Shown: positions 39,733 to 51,143 of the stretch, in pieces
How positions within the stretch are numbered: position 1 is the stretch's first letter
How the letters are laid out: each line of letters starts with the position of its first letter
DNA from: Amphiura filiformis
Lineage: Eukaryota; Echinodermata; Ophiuroidea; Amphilepidida; Amphiuridae
Assembly (NCBI RefSeq): GCF_039555335.1
Contig: NC_092642.1
Span: forward strand, 19,658,382-19,722,381
Length of the DNA: 64,000 bases
Reading direction: 5' to 3'
Notes under the pieces: generated by a model
What the model was told of the DNA's origin: nothing
Database searches by the model: none
Seen by the model: only the letters and a program-made list of their open reading frames with translations
Translations under genes and position numbers: made by a program

Positions 39733-40181
39733 TAAACATCTCAAAAAAAAGTAACTAACCCCCCTTAAATAATGGCCATTATTCAAAAAGAGGCTATTGT
39801 ATTACAAATCTGTCAAATGTGTTGGAAGCAGAATTTATTTCTGCGCATTTTGACACCTCATTTGATACGATAGCCCAGAAAACAAAAAAACACTGGTCAA
39901 TTTAATGTAGTGAGGTCCAGATTTGAAAGTTGCACTTACATATAATACAAAAACACTCCGATATATCATTACACAGATTTCCTTCCATTATAATAAATAC
40001 AAAATCAATACAATTTACTGCAACTTTCAAATCTTGGGTAACATTGACTTAAATGTACGCTGTGACATCAATATTTAGTCAATTGCTACAAATGAGGTGT
40101 CAAAATGTGCAGAAATAAATTCAGCTTCCAACGCATTTTACAGATTTGTTTTAGGGGTTAGTTACTTTTTTGAGATGTTTA
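39733..40181. mobile_element. TAAACATCTCAAAAAAGTAACTAACCCC inverted-repeat element
   Basis: TAAACATCTCAAAAAAAAGT at the left pairs with ACTTTTTTGAGATGTTTA at the right, and ACAAATCTGTCAAATGTGTT with AACGCATTTTACAGATTTGT further in. The left arm has about 40 extra bases containing AATAATGGCCATTATT, a perfect 16-bp palindrome. Confidence 0.8.
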
Positions 40182-40294
40182 GTTTACATACCCCCATCAC
40201 CCCACACAAACACACCCCTGCACACTCCTACACCCACCCCTGTCTGTCATATGGAAAAGTAGTCTCTTTTGCTCAAATAAAAGGGGTCCCACAG

Positions 40295-40950
40295 TTAAGG
40301 GATCTAAAATGAGCATTTATTATGCGTTTCGACAGTATTTTTTGTGCGACATGAGAGCACCTCAGACCTATCGAATTGCATTCTGAATACTGAAGCATGT
40401 CTTTCTGATATCAAATAATTTTCATTTTTGAAAATCACAATATAATACAAATTTTATGACAAATATTGATATTTTTCAAATTTTTGACATATAACAGTCC
40501 TCGAAGTGAATTATATAAATCTAATGATATATTCTTAAAGTGTATGTAGCATGGAGGAAAAGCCGATGGTCAATTGAAAATTTTGACCTTTCATGTTGAA
40601 GATATGGATTTTTTCCCAAAAAGACCTAATTTTTTTGGTGTTTTGGGAAAAAATCCATATCTTCAATACTGAAAGGTCAAAATTTTCAATTGATCATCGG
40701 CTTTTCATCCCACCTACATACACTTTAAGTATAAATCATCAGATTTATAAAGTTCACTTCAAGTACTGTGAAATATCAAAAATATCAATTTTTAATGATT
40801 TGCCATAAAATGTGTATTAAATTGCGAATTTCAAAAAATCAGAAGATATCAGAATGACATTCTTCGTATTCAGAATGCAATTCGATATGTCTGATGTGCT
40901 CTAATGTCCCAAAATAAATACCGTCCAAACGTTCATACCCCAGCCCTTAA
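40295..40950. mobile_element. TTAA-flanked foldback element T3, copy B
   Basis: TTAAGGGATCTAAAATGAGC at the left and GTTCATACCCCAGCCC TTAA at the right; collinear with copy A at 35294-35956, 656 bp. The centre folds on GACCTTTCATGTTGAAGATA / TATCTTCAATACTGAAAGGTC. Confidence 0.85.
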
Positions 40951-42100
40951 GCAATGGGATAAAATTGTCTTTTTTCACTTTCAACTTCAATTATTGTAAA
41001 GGGAAAGTCTTTTATTATTTGGCTCACTCTTAATTGTCTCATGTATATATTAAACTTTACTTTCCCCGATTTTCAAGGAAATATGATGAAAGACCTTGTC
41101 GTACAGGAGCACTAAACACCGCGAGGTACTCCAAAAATCTCACTCGATTTACAGCGATATACACTGACATGCACCCCGTGTCATTAAAGTAGCGTGCTAT
41201 AGACGGCCCGGCTCACTTGATAATAGTCAGTCCGATTGACTTGGCTCAAACGGTATTTCCTAGAAATACTTTGCCAGATTCTACTCTCTAAAAAGGAATC
41301 TGATTGGTTAGAAAATGCTGTCGTACCGTAGGAAAAACCATACCCTCCTCTGTACAGCCCTGCTTAGTGTGTTGTGTGGTAATGAATGCATTATGCATTG
41401 ACCTTGAACGCCTCTGTACACACAGCGTGCACACACTGGAGTTGAGTATAATTTATTTAAAGAGACTTTCATAGGAAAACTTTTCCATATGTTTGCCTCC
41501 AAACGTGGACATTGTGTTTTGCTATCTAACCGAGGAAGTGTGTATGATGTTTTCATCGCCTAACCGTGGACTAAAATGGCGGATTTTTTTTTTGTATAAT
41601 ACGAAACGGAATTTTAGCCATCACCCTGCGGACGGTAGTTTTTACATGTGTGGTCCTCGGTTTCAGGCAAATAGCGTTTAAAGCATCTAGCATGCATTTG
41701 AGGTCTTTTGCAGCAGTTTGAGACCGAGGACAGTCCTCAGTTGGAAGTAGGTCCACAGTTTAGGGTGAAAAATCTTGTGTGTGTCCTCATTTGTCGGCAA
41801 ACACGTACGCACCCCTACATGAGCACAACAGAGACTCTCTAGTAGTATACAGTTTACTGTAGCCACTCACCCCCATATTTGTATAGGTAACCCATTTGTA
41901 GGCTTCTTTCATTGACAATTGCAATGCAATAATGAACCTTTTCTTAGAGATGAGATCATCGTTGATCGATATACAACATTAATTAACATGCATGCTTTAT
42001 CACACTGATGTGACACGATCTGGTCCATGGGGGCTAAAGGAGGAATTTTTGACAATTGAGTTACTATAACCTTATACAAACATTAAGCTATCATATACTA
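40951..42100. other. Region without recognised features
   Basis: Short ORFs of about 60-80 codons only. GTACAGCCCTGCTTAG, TGTGGTCCTCGG and AGGACAGTCCTCAGTTGG suggest mixed repeat debris, unassigned. Confidence 0.4.
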
Positions 42101-42109
42101 AAAACACTA

Positions 42110-42155
42110 AAGATGCGTAAGGGAAAATGGCGAAAATTATGGACGACCCCTAATC
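42110..42155 (-). repeat. Solo end of the 35957-36335 family
   Basis: GCGTAAGGGAAAATGGCGAA + AATTATGGACGACCCCT is the right terminus of that family. Confidence 0.65.
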
Positions 42156-42440
42156 TTGCCAGTGAAAAAGTTGGCAAAATTGTCTGCTACATCGTTGTCA
42201 AATTCAAATTTGCCGCCTTAGGCCCCCATTGACCAGATCGTAACTCCAATAATATTAAATTTTGTACTTCAAAACACATGTCCCAAAGTCATTTATTGCA
42301 TGGAACAAAAGCAGAAAAACAAAATGTAATTCATTACATATCTCAATAACTAACATAAAAAAATCATTCAGCCAATAATATAATAATTACAGTACATAAT
42401 ATTTAAAAAAATTGGCTTAACACACCTCTACCAAGCACCA

Positions 42441-42679
42441 TAAGGGAACAAACCAAAAGATCGATGACGTCCTATAAACAAAACTAGTTTTGTTTAGGGG
42501 GGAGGGGGTAAAAATACTCGATTACATTTGTACAAAAACAGTCTGAAGAATGTGTCATTATTGTGTCACAATTTTCAACATTTCATTATTACATTTCTGG
42601 CAGGGAGGGAGGGGGTCGGCTGAGAAACAAAACTAGTTACGTTTATAGGATGTCATCAATCTTTTGGTTTGTTCCCTAA
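42441..42679. mobile_element. TAAGGGAACAAACCAAAAGATC inverted-repeat element
   Basis: TAAGGGAACAAACCAAAAGA at the left pairs with TCTTTTGGTTTGTTCCCTAA; pairing continues over GATGACGTCCTATAAACAAA / GTTTATAGGATGTCATC. A solo end is at 24546-24600. Confidence 0.85.
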
Positions 42680-42878
42680 TGTGTATAAGCGGCACACCGA
42701 TATATAGCCCAAAAGAACAGCCGGTCCCATCTGACATAGTCATGATGAAATAGCACAACATTCATATCAATAAATAACAAAATAAATTCTAATTATATTT
42801 GAAACAATAAGACTGCAAGATTGATGAGTGCACCGCCACTTTCCACACCAAGAAGTGACTCATGCATACAAACACATT

Positions 42879-43062
42879 TAGCGTGTTTCTATTGGGACCA
42901 TTTACCGGTAAAAAGACGGTAAAGGGATTAATTCTGCTCAATATAAACTGACCTTCCCCGCTATTTACCGGTAAACGGAGGCAAGTTTCGCAGCTATTTG
43001 ACGGCGAACAGTTTTACCGGTAAAATGCAGGGGACTCAATATAGATCTCGAAACACGCTAAT
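42879..43062. mobile_element. TTAGCGTGTTTC element with TTTACCGGTAAA palindromes
   Basis: TTAGCGTGTTTCTATTGGG faces CGAAACACGCTAA. The perfect 12-bp palindrome TTTACCGGTAAA occurs three times inside. Related ends (CATGTTTCTACTGAG / CTCAGTAGAAAC) bound 43958-44137. Confidence 0.72.
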
Positions 43063-43950
43063 TAAGAGAGATGCGAGACCCGTCAACATGGGGCCCAGCC
43101 AATGCACTTCACATGGAACAAAAGTAGAAAAACAAAATATAATTCAGTATATATCTCAATTCCTTGCATAAAAATAACATAGCACAATTGAATACATGAA
43201 TCCAAAACCCACCCAAGTCCATGGGAAGTGATTTTGAGAAAAAAACCTGTGTATCATTTTTAATTCCTTCAGTTAGATTTACCTGGTCAATATGGTAAGT
43301 TGTACGTGCAAATGGGTGGGTTAAACTGTATTATTAGGTATGACGATTAGCATTTCAGGGACTTCGTGGGGTTCATTTTAAATTCTGGACTTGGGTGGTT
43401 TTTTGAATCATATACTAAGACAATAATGTTGGAATGAGATTACCACTAGTAAGATAATACAAAATAAAGCACACAATTATGTATAATGTTGATAAGCATT
43501 CTGCCATGTAATATAAACCACACACTTTCCTTGATTAAAACCCTTTTTTTTCAAAAGTCACTCTCCAGCAATGAATGTGTTACAACTTACAAGTGGACTT
43601 TTATACATACTGGATTTCAATCAATGTGTTACAAGACTCAAATCATGGACTTGTGTTGATTCTTTCATACATGCCATTTTTCACATGCTCAATAGACATA
43701 GAGGATGAATTTGAGTTGTTCTTTCATACATATGACAGGCCTATATGTATAGCAACACTTTCCCATGCTTAACTCAATTTGGCCAAAGTATGGACTTGGG
43801 TGGCTTTTGTATTCATATATTCAATTATCAATCAGCCATATAATAATTACAGTACATGTAAATAATAATAATTAGATAGATGGCCAGACTAAGTGCACAC
43901 AGCCTCTCCCAAACCAGCAAGTGAGAGCGTGCACACAGACCACAAACAAT
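43063..43950. other. Region without recognised features
   Basis: Several phrases such as GGACTTGGGTGGxTTTT-AATCATAT (near 43388 and 43790) are repeated loosely. No gene. Confidence 0.35.
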
Positions 43951-43957
43951 CGACATG

Positions 43958-44137
43958 TTTCTACTGAGGGTCAAATTCTGTGCCATGCCATGCCATGCCA
44001 TGCTGGGTAACAAGCCCAGTGAAATGATACTGGTAATTATATCGGTTGCCATGTCATGCCGGGTCATGTGCTCACCTTTCGTGATCCACCTCTTGAGGTG
44101 GATCATATTAGCATGTAATGTGCTCAGTAGAAACGAG
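43958..44137. mobile_element. GTTTCTACTGAG inverted-repeat element with ATGCC repeats
   Basis: CATGTTTCTACTGAGGGTC faces GTGCTCAGTAGAAACGAG. Four tandem CCATG/ATGCC pentamers lie near 43980, and TCCACCTC TTGAGGTGGATCA forms an inner inverted repeat. A solo CTCAGTAGAAACATGCTGGG end is near 44541. Confidence 0.6.
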
Positions 44138-44139
44138 TC

Positions 44140-45390
44140 GTATGATCATGTGTGTGGCTAAATTAATTCTATATTCTACTCGGTTATTAAATAGACCTAA
44201 TGTAGTAGGTTCCTTCTTTCTGATCATTACTAAGCCTGTAAATTGCTGCATACACTGGCAGCATGTGAGACTCGCATGACCAATTAAAATGTAGGCTTAT
44301 ATGACTTACTTGATGGGAGTAAAATCACCCCGTAATTATCATAATAGTCGATTACTATAATATTACCGGGGATTACCAAAAACACTAAATTGCGCTTACG
44401 CCATGAGCTGCCATGCTTGGACATATATGTCATAAAGAACAGATCCATTGATGCCTTGCGCGTGCCGAATCTGTTTTTCCGTACTTCCGGTTTCCAGTAA
44501 AAAATGCTGTGCATCGTGCGAGACCAGCTTTCAATCTGGTCTCAGTAGAAACATGCTGGGTAACGGTGGATCGGAATAGGATTGGTATTGTACCCAAAAA
44601 AAAGCGGGTCAAAAAGCTTTATGCTCAGTATAAACATGCAGATAGTGAGACACAGTGTCAACACCCTGTATTATAAATATTTTTTTCCATACAGCTCAAT
44701 ACTCTGTTGAAATCAATATTCTATTATTGACACAGATAAAGAAAGTTTACATATGCATTGTGCACCTGGAACTTAACTAAATGGGCTAAACGCGTTCTTG
44801 TATACCTATAAAGTATAATTGTCTTTCTCAAAATTAAATATATCTCAATTTTTACGTTGGATGTCAAATTTTTTACATTAAAAATGCAGTAAAAGATATC
44901 CACAGCAAGCTGCAAGGCCCCGCTAATTAGTGTACTGCTTTTCGAGTGAGTGTACTGGAAACAAAACCCTGGTTTTACCTGAAAACTATTTTTTTTCTTT
45001 CTTGTAATAGAAACATCATATGGGGTACTAGAGCATGCACAAATTGTAATAATGTGTAGAATATAGAAACGCTGTGGTATCTCATATGATAGTCATGGTA
45101 TGCTTAGCCTGAGTCGCTCGGCCTATCTCGAACAAAATCGCGATGCGTAGCTGTTAAAAAAGGAGAGGATTCACTGTACTATCACTGCAATTTTTAACAT
45201 GAAGATATAGGGATGATGACGATGTGTGAGGCCCACTGACAGGTCAGTGTGCATGATGCGCAGAGCCAGAAATTCAATACAAATCAAAAACACATTTGAT
45301 ATGAAGCATGTGCTTATGATGAAAATAACAGACATAGAAAAACTGGAAATATGTCTTTAGCAGCTGCTGATGAGCTATTTCCATATGTGT
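44140..45390. other. Region without a recognised gene
   Basis: Only ORF shadows. Solo repeat ends (CAGTAGAAACATGCTGGGTAA near 44543; GCTCAGTATAAACATGCAG near 44623) suggest a third member of the GTTTCTACTGAG family. Confidence 0.4.
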
Positions 45391-45398
45391 ATATGTGA

Positions 45399-46384
45399 CC
45401 ATCCACCACGAAGTGGTAGTAAAGTCGGCTCTAGACCATTTTCTGTTTATTGCATATTTTGTAACAATGTACTTTCAGCTTTAGAATGACACCTTAACCA
45501 GCTTCATCTGACATCTGGAAGTGAAGTTATGGTTCATCAAAGGTCAAATTTCTTATATATTTTACATAGAAATCCATATATTGTTATACCCGCATGCGAA
45601 GCATGGACGGGTATATTGCCATCCTGTGGTTTCATCTCCTTCTCCTCCTTCATCAAACACATCATTCTGTCAAGGCTAGCGCTAAAACTACAAAGGCCCT
45701 GGGGCCCATATGTGGTACACTTATGGGCCCTACCCCGTAGAAGTGCCTTTTGCCCATCTTGGCCCCAGAGGTCAAAGGTCACGGGCCCCAGGGGCCCAAA
45801 TGTGAAAATACAAAGCACGTAGTTTCTCATCAAATGAAGCAGCCTCAGGGCCCTGAGTTGGTACACTGATAGCCCTAGGGGTACTCTATATTTACAAATA
45901 TACAAGAGCCCCATATCATAATACTAATTATGGCGTGTCCGTCCGTCCGTCCGTCCGTCCGTCCGTCCGTCCCTCCCTCTGTCGCTGCTGCTATCGCGTC
46001 GCTGCTGCTCGCCAACACGTGCCAGCAAGCGCATTGCGTGCTTTCAAGGTGCGCTATCGCGTACCGGTAGTTCGCGGAGTACCGACGTGCGCAAATCTCG
46101 CAGTTACTAGGCAAATCCAAACAAATGTGTTTGGCGTAAGCCACACGTCTATATTTTAAGTGCTACGAGAGTGCAGCATTCACTTTTTACACAATTTCCA
46201 CCCAATTGGACGACTTTTTACAATTTGGTCCTCGGCAAATAAGGACTGTTAGTTTGGGTACACCGACAACATGCGGGTATAGCCGTATTTGTGTACAAAT
46301 ATATAGCATTCTAGTTTTTGATTGTATCTCAAAATGGTAAATGCCAACTTTACGACCAGTTTGTGGTGGATGGGCACATATAGA
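45399..46384. mobile_element. CCATCCACCAC inverted-repeat element, split by another
   Basis: GACCATCCACCACGAAGTGG at the left faces CCAGTTTGTGGTGGATGGGC at the right. GTAAAGTCGGC / GCCAACTTTAC and ACCATTTTCTG / CAAAATGGTA extend the pairing. The centre is occupied by the element at 45585-46281. Confidence 0.68.
45585..46281. mobile_element. TATACCCGCATG element with CCGT microsatellite, nested
   Basis: TATACCCGCATG and CATGCGGGTATA are exact 12-bp terminal inverted repeats. The interior has GCGAAGCATGGACGGGTATA, a GTCC/CGTC microsatellite (45936-45972) and GCTGCTGCTATCGCGTCGC. TA at both edges may be the target duplication. No transposase frame. Confidence 0.78.
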
Positions 46385-46689
46385 TGTTTTCACTGGTTCC
46401 AACAAGTATTAAGTACCAGACCTCAGCAAATGTGTGTGCTTATATTCAGTTAGTAGGTCATGTCAGGAGCAGGATCTTTAACATAATTCACTTCCGAACT
46501 GGCAGCTCTTGTGATACTGGTGAAATGAAATGCCATTTTATACCAGAGAAGTCATTCTCGCTGCAGCCTTTGAACCTGCTGAAGTTTATATAGCTCGCAT
46601 TCTATTAAGCCAAATAACATTCCAATACAACAGTCTAAACATGATGAAATGAATGCATAGACCCCATGGGAATGCACTCACTAAAAATG

Positions 46690-46960
46690 AGTGACGGGTA
46701 TGTGCAGCCACATTGACCCCCATTTTTCAACTCCCTCTCACCCAATGACCCCATTTTTTGTTTTGTCACCAAAAGACCCACTTTTTTCACGAACTTTCTG
46801 ATAATCTCTCACTGAATGACCCCATTTTTTTATTATTTTTCTTTAAATTTGTCACAAAATTTCAAATTTTGTTTCAACTTTTATATTTTGACCCAAAATT
46901 TTCCCAGTCTCACAGAAAGATCCCCTTTTTTGTCAAAATTTCCCAGTCTCACTAGCAAGT
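46690..46960. repeat. Repeated CTCACxxAATGACCCCATTTTTT motif
   Basis: CTCACCCAATGACCCCATTT and CTCACTGAATGACCCCATTT plus TTTCCCAGTCTCAC (twice) form a degenerate repeat cluster. No ORF. Confidence 0.5.
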
Positions 46961-47066
46961 CAAATGTCAAATGAATTCTTAAAATGTCAAAGTTATGATG
47001 GCAAATAATCATTTTGGAAAGAAACAGCCAAGATGTGGCAAAGCTTCCATGCAGTTTTCAATCACT

Positions 47067-47189
47067 GACGTAGACTCGCTTTAAGTCCTTAGGCATCCTA
47101 AGTCAGTGAATGAAAACTTGCTTTAAGTCCTTAGGCATCCTAAGTCAGTGAATGAAAACTTGCTTTTAAGTCCTTAGGCATCCTAAGTA
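47067..47189. repeat. Three-copy tandem repeat with CTTAGGCATCCTAAG palindrome
   Basis: The roughly 46-bp unit GCTTTAAGTCCTTAGGCATC / CTAAGTCAGTGAATGAAAACTT occurs about three times. Each copy contains CTTAGG-CAT-CCTAAG. It lies just upstream of the LINE. Confidence 0.85.
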
Positions 47190-47379
47190 TTTACTTGCTC
47201 TGAACCGAACTGGATTGCCTTAACTGGAGATGAACTCTTTAGGAATCTCTGTCTTTCTACCATATAAGTTTCAGGATGACTTAAGTTTGAGTTGTGAAAT
47301 GGTGGCAGTTCTTTCAGGATTGAAAACCATGTTATATATTGATATATGTGTTGATAATGACTGTATGGTTCAATCTAGT

Positions 47380-48221
47380 GGTCAAACAACAGACTCATTG
47401 ACTTGTTTTGACCCTGCGTTAGTTGATGAGGTTGAAACGGTTATCGGCAAACTTGCAAATAAGTCTTGCAATCTTGATCCACTTCCAACTTGGATTTTAA
47501 AGCAAAATGTGTCTGTTGTTTCTCCAATTGTTACAAAGATCGTTAATGCTTCTCTGCGAGATGGCATTTTCCCTGATGCATTCAAGGAGGCCATTGTTAC
47601 ACCTGTGTTGAAAAAACATAATTTGGATTCAAATATCCTGAAAAACTACCGGCCCATTTCCAACATTCAATTTCTCGCTAAAGTCATCGAAAGTATTGTT
47701 TCCTCAAGATTCAAAGACTATCTAAATGAACATCATATGTATGAAGACCATCAGTCGGCTTACCGAACTGGCCACAGTACAGAAACTGCTTTACTTAAAG
47801 TTAAAAGTGACATTCTATGTGAACTGGATAAAAATCATGTCGTCGTCATGGCCATGCTCGATCTGACGGCGGCGTTCGACACGATAAGCCATACCACCCT
47901 CATCAGTCGTCTTCAAACCACGTTTAATGTTTCTGGTCCACCTTTAGACTGGTTTAAATCATATATAACTGATCGTCATAGCCGTGTGTGCATTGGAAAC
48001 TGTTTTTCGGATAATACCGATCTGGACTGTGGTACCCCCCAAGGATCCATCATGGGACCTCTTCAATTCACTGTTTACATCTACCCGATTGGCAGCATTA
48101 TCCGTAATCATAGCCTGATGTACCACATATATGCTGATGACACACAAGTGTATACATCTTTTAATCCAAAAATTCCATCCCATTCTCAGCTGGCTGTTGA
48201 TCGTCTGCAAAACTGCATTTA
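47380..48221 (+). mobile_element. CR1-like LINE, first part (reverse transcriptase), interrupted
   Basis: An open frame encodes KSCNLDPLPTWILKQN, LKNYRPISNIQFLAKVIE, AMLDLTAAFDTISH (first catalytic Asp), GTPQGSIMGPLQFTVYI and YHIYADDTQVY (catalytic YADD). It stops being LINE-like after AVDRLQNC at 48220, where an opposite-strand element is inserted. The rest resumes at 51144. Apart from the insertion the frame is intact, so the element was recently coding; its 5' part (endonuclease) is missing. Confidence 0.92.
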
Positions 48222-51143
48222 TTATTTATTTTTTTATTTTATTTTTATTAACGGCATCTTTATAGAGGGTAGCCCAGATCAGTGAACAAAGCACTGCTTT
48301 CCACTGGGGCCCTCTTTACATATTAAAATACACAGAGATACAAAGTTATAAAAAAAATATACAAATATTGAAAAATAAAATTTCCTTATAAATCTTAAAT
48401 TACAAAGCACTTAAAATACCATGAAAAACTGTATAAATTGCACTTTTGTAAATTGCATGCATATCAATAAAATAAAGTATGCACAAAAAGCAACGCAGCC
48501 GCCACAAATACGCCCATAGCTCCAGAACCAAATATTCGCTCCCACAATGTCCCAACATAAAAAGGAAGGACGATCCACCCACGCGCACTCCGATGCCCAA
48601 TCTATCCAACTCGGCTCAACATCAACAACACAGCAGCGCCTCGATAGAAAAATACCCGAACTCAAAAGCTGCAGCTATCCGTATGGAATCTAAGCAAGCG
48701 CGACTTAGACAACGGCGGGCCCCACGCACCACAGCACCGGCACAACATCCATTGAACGATGTTAACTGCAACCTTCAAACCCAGGCACCTCTCCCCAAAA
48801 GCACTACTATGCTGTCAATATTGAACGACATCCGACAAATGGGGCACCAAAACGCGCGCAAATAAACCACCCCCCTCTCCACTCCGAAACATTCCGAAAG
48901 CAACCACTAGCTCCGAAGCCACCTGCGCATCTATAACAGCCGCGGCACTACCCGTGCAGACTATACATGTACATTGGATCACAATTTAAAATTAAACGAT
49001 CATAAAATATAGGTACAACAAAATCGATAAAATTGCATTTATATATAAATAGATTGCAAGAGTACATAAAATTATATTTATTACAAAAACTTAGCACAGC
49101 AAAATGTTACTAGTAGAAAATAAACCTTGGTGTGATTCACTCACGAAAGCCATCGGACATCCCACAATTGCACAAAGACACAGGAGGCGCCACGCACATG
49201 ACCGACTCAAAAGCGTGAGAGTGCTACCATTGACTTCCACAGCGAGTCAAACCAAAGCCTATTAAATTAAACAAGAACACTAACCATCAGAATTACCATC
49301 AAAATCTTACTTAAAACCAAAATGTGACTTATTAATTACTATTTAAATAAATACAAAGAAATGGAATGTAATTGGCTCCACCAGTAAAGCTAGTACATGT
49401 GCGCACAGATGAACCCCTACACAAATGCCATGTAAGTAAGAAACCCACACTAATCAAGCAAAAATCCCACCCCAGAACCATGCAACACTCACTAAATCAT
49501 GCAAAAACTTTAAATAAGTAAAAGTAAAATTCTACACAACTCAGCAAGCACCCCACAGCTCCGGGGCAACACTCCACTCAATCACCGCGATGCTCCACAA
49601 CCTATACACCATGATGCAAAAATTCCTCTGTGCGTACATGTAGTACATTAATGGTGAAGTACATGTTGGGCATAAAGCCAAAACATAATAATCAAATAAT
49701 CCAATGAGAAATCAATACAATAGCAGATCCAGTCCCAGAAAACAAAAAACATTATACAAACCTAAGCTCAATTGAGGATGTGGGCTTTGAGCATTTTTTT
49801 AAATATGTGAATGTTGGGTGAGTCTTTAACCTGTGGGCTGGAAGCTGGTTCCCCAAATAAGCTCCAGAGTTCTGAAAGGTACGCTTGCCCCAATTGGTTC
49901 TACTACGACCAACACGGATGTTGATTGTGTCATGCAATCGTGTTCCATAACCATGGGACTTCATGCGATCATGGATGTTTTGTACCAAGTACTCGGGGCT
50001 AACTTGTTGATACACCTGTACATCAAAATACATTTAAAATAATTTGCACGCTGATCCACCTTCATCCAATTTAGTTCACCATAGATTTCACTAACATGTT
50101 TATCCCTAACTTTACATCCCAGTGTGAGTCTTGCAGCACGATTTTGAAGCACTTGGATTTTGTTAGTAAGCTTATCAGCAGCACCTACATATATCGGACA
50201 GCAGTAGTCAATGTGGGGGAGAATGATTGCATTATACAACATGGTCATTGTTTTCTGATCTATGTAATACCTCAGGCGTCTTAGAATGCCAGTCTTTTGC
50301 GAGATCTTATTTGCAGTTTTTTTAACATGGGTATTCCATTTCAAATGCCAGTCAAACCACATGCCTAAGTATTTGAAAACATGTACATGTTCTAATTTTA
50401 CATTGTTAAGTTTGATGTTAAGAACAGAGTTTTTCAACTTACGCTGTGAGCCAAACAGCATTACCTTTGTTTTTGAGGCATTAACAGTCAATTTATTGAC
50501 ATGCATCCACTCAGCGACCAGTGCAAGTTCCTCATTAAGAACATCTTCAATGTCATCCCTGGAGTTAGAGTTGTACATGATGGCTGTGTCGTCTGCATAT
50601 AGTACAACCTTGCTTTTGGAAAGAACACCAGGCATGTCATTAATAAATGCAATAAAAAGGTGGGCCTAAAATACTGCCCTGAGGCACACCAACTGTCACC
50701 TGCATAAGTTCTGAGTGGACACCATCAATGCTAGTGCACTGCTGCCTATTACTCAAGTAATTTGAAAACCAGTCCCATTCTTTACCCATAATGCCAAGGT
50801 GATTTAGTTTTGACAGAAGCACCTCATAATTGACGGTGTCAAACGCCTTTTTCAGGTCAAGCATGACAGCACCTGTAAACTCACCATTGTCCATGTTATT
50901 AAGAAGGTAGTCGGTCACATCTGTGATACATGTAAGGGTTGAATGTTGGGGACGGAAACCTGATTGCATGTTTGAATGAAGCCCTTTTGAGAGTAAGTGA
51001 TTATAAACCTGCTTGTGAATAGCCCTCTCAAGAATTTTGGAGACAACCGGCAGCACAGATATTGGTCTATAATTCCCACACTCGGTCTTGAGACCATCTT
51101 TAAAAATGGGAGTAACAATGGCTTGTTTCCATTCTGTAGGAAT
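48222..51143 (-). mobile_element. Second LINE inserted in the first, minus strand
   Basis: Minus-strand frames give GIIPTEWKQAIVTPIFK, GNYRPISVLPVVSKILERAI, AVMLDLKKAFDTVNYE, VPQGSILGP, then in another frame VVLYADDTAIMYNSN, VFKYLGMWFDWHLKWNTHV, QNRAARLTLG and ending ...SSIELRFV near 49755. A 3' UTR of about 1.5 kb follows to an A/T-rich tail (TAAAATAAAAAAATAAATAA in reverse) at 48222. Frame shifts near 50640 and 49990 indicate decay. It is 5'-truncated at 51143. Confidence 0.9.

Noticed and set aside
45529..46159. Open frames of 74-125 codons on both strands
   Set aside because: They are within the nested TATACCCGCATG element and its CCGT microsatellite; no coding signature.
48479..48865. 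128-codon plus-strand ORF, basic and Ser/Pro-rich
   Set aside because: It is antisense to the 3' untranslated region of the inserted minus-strand LINE and shows no family resemblance.
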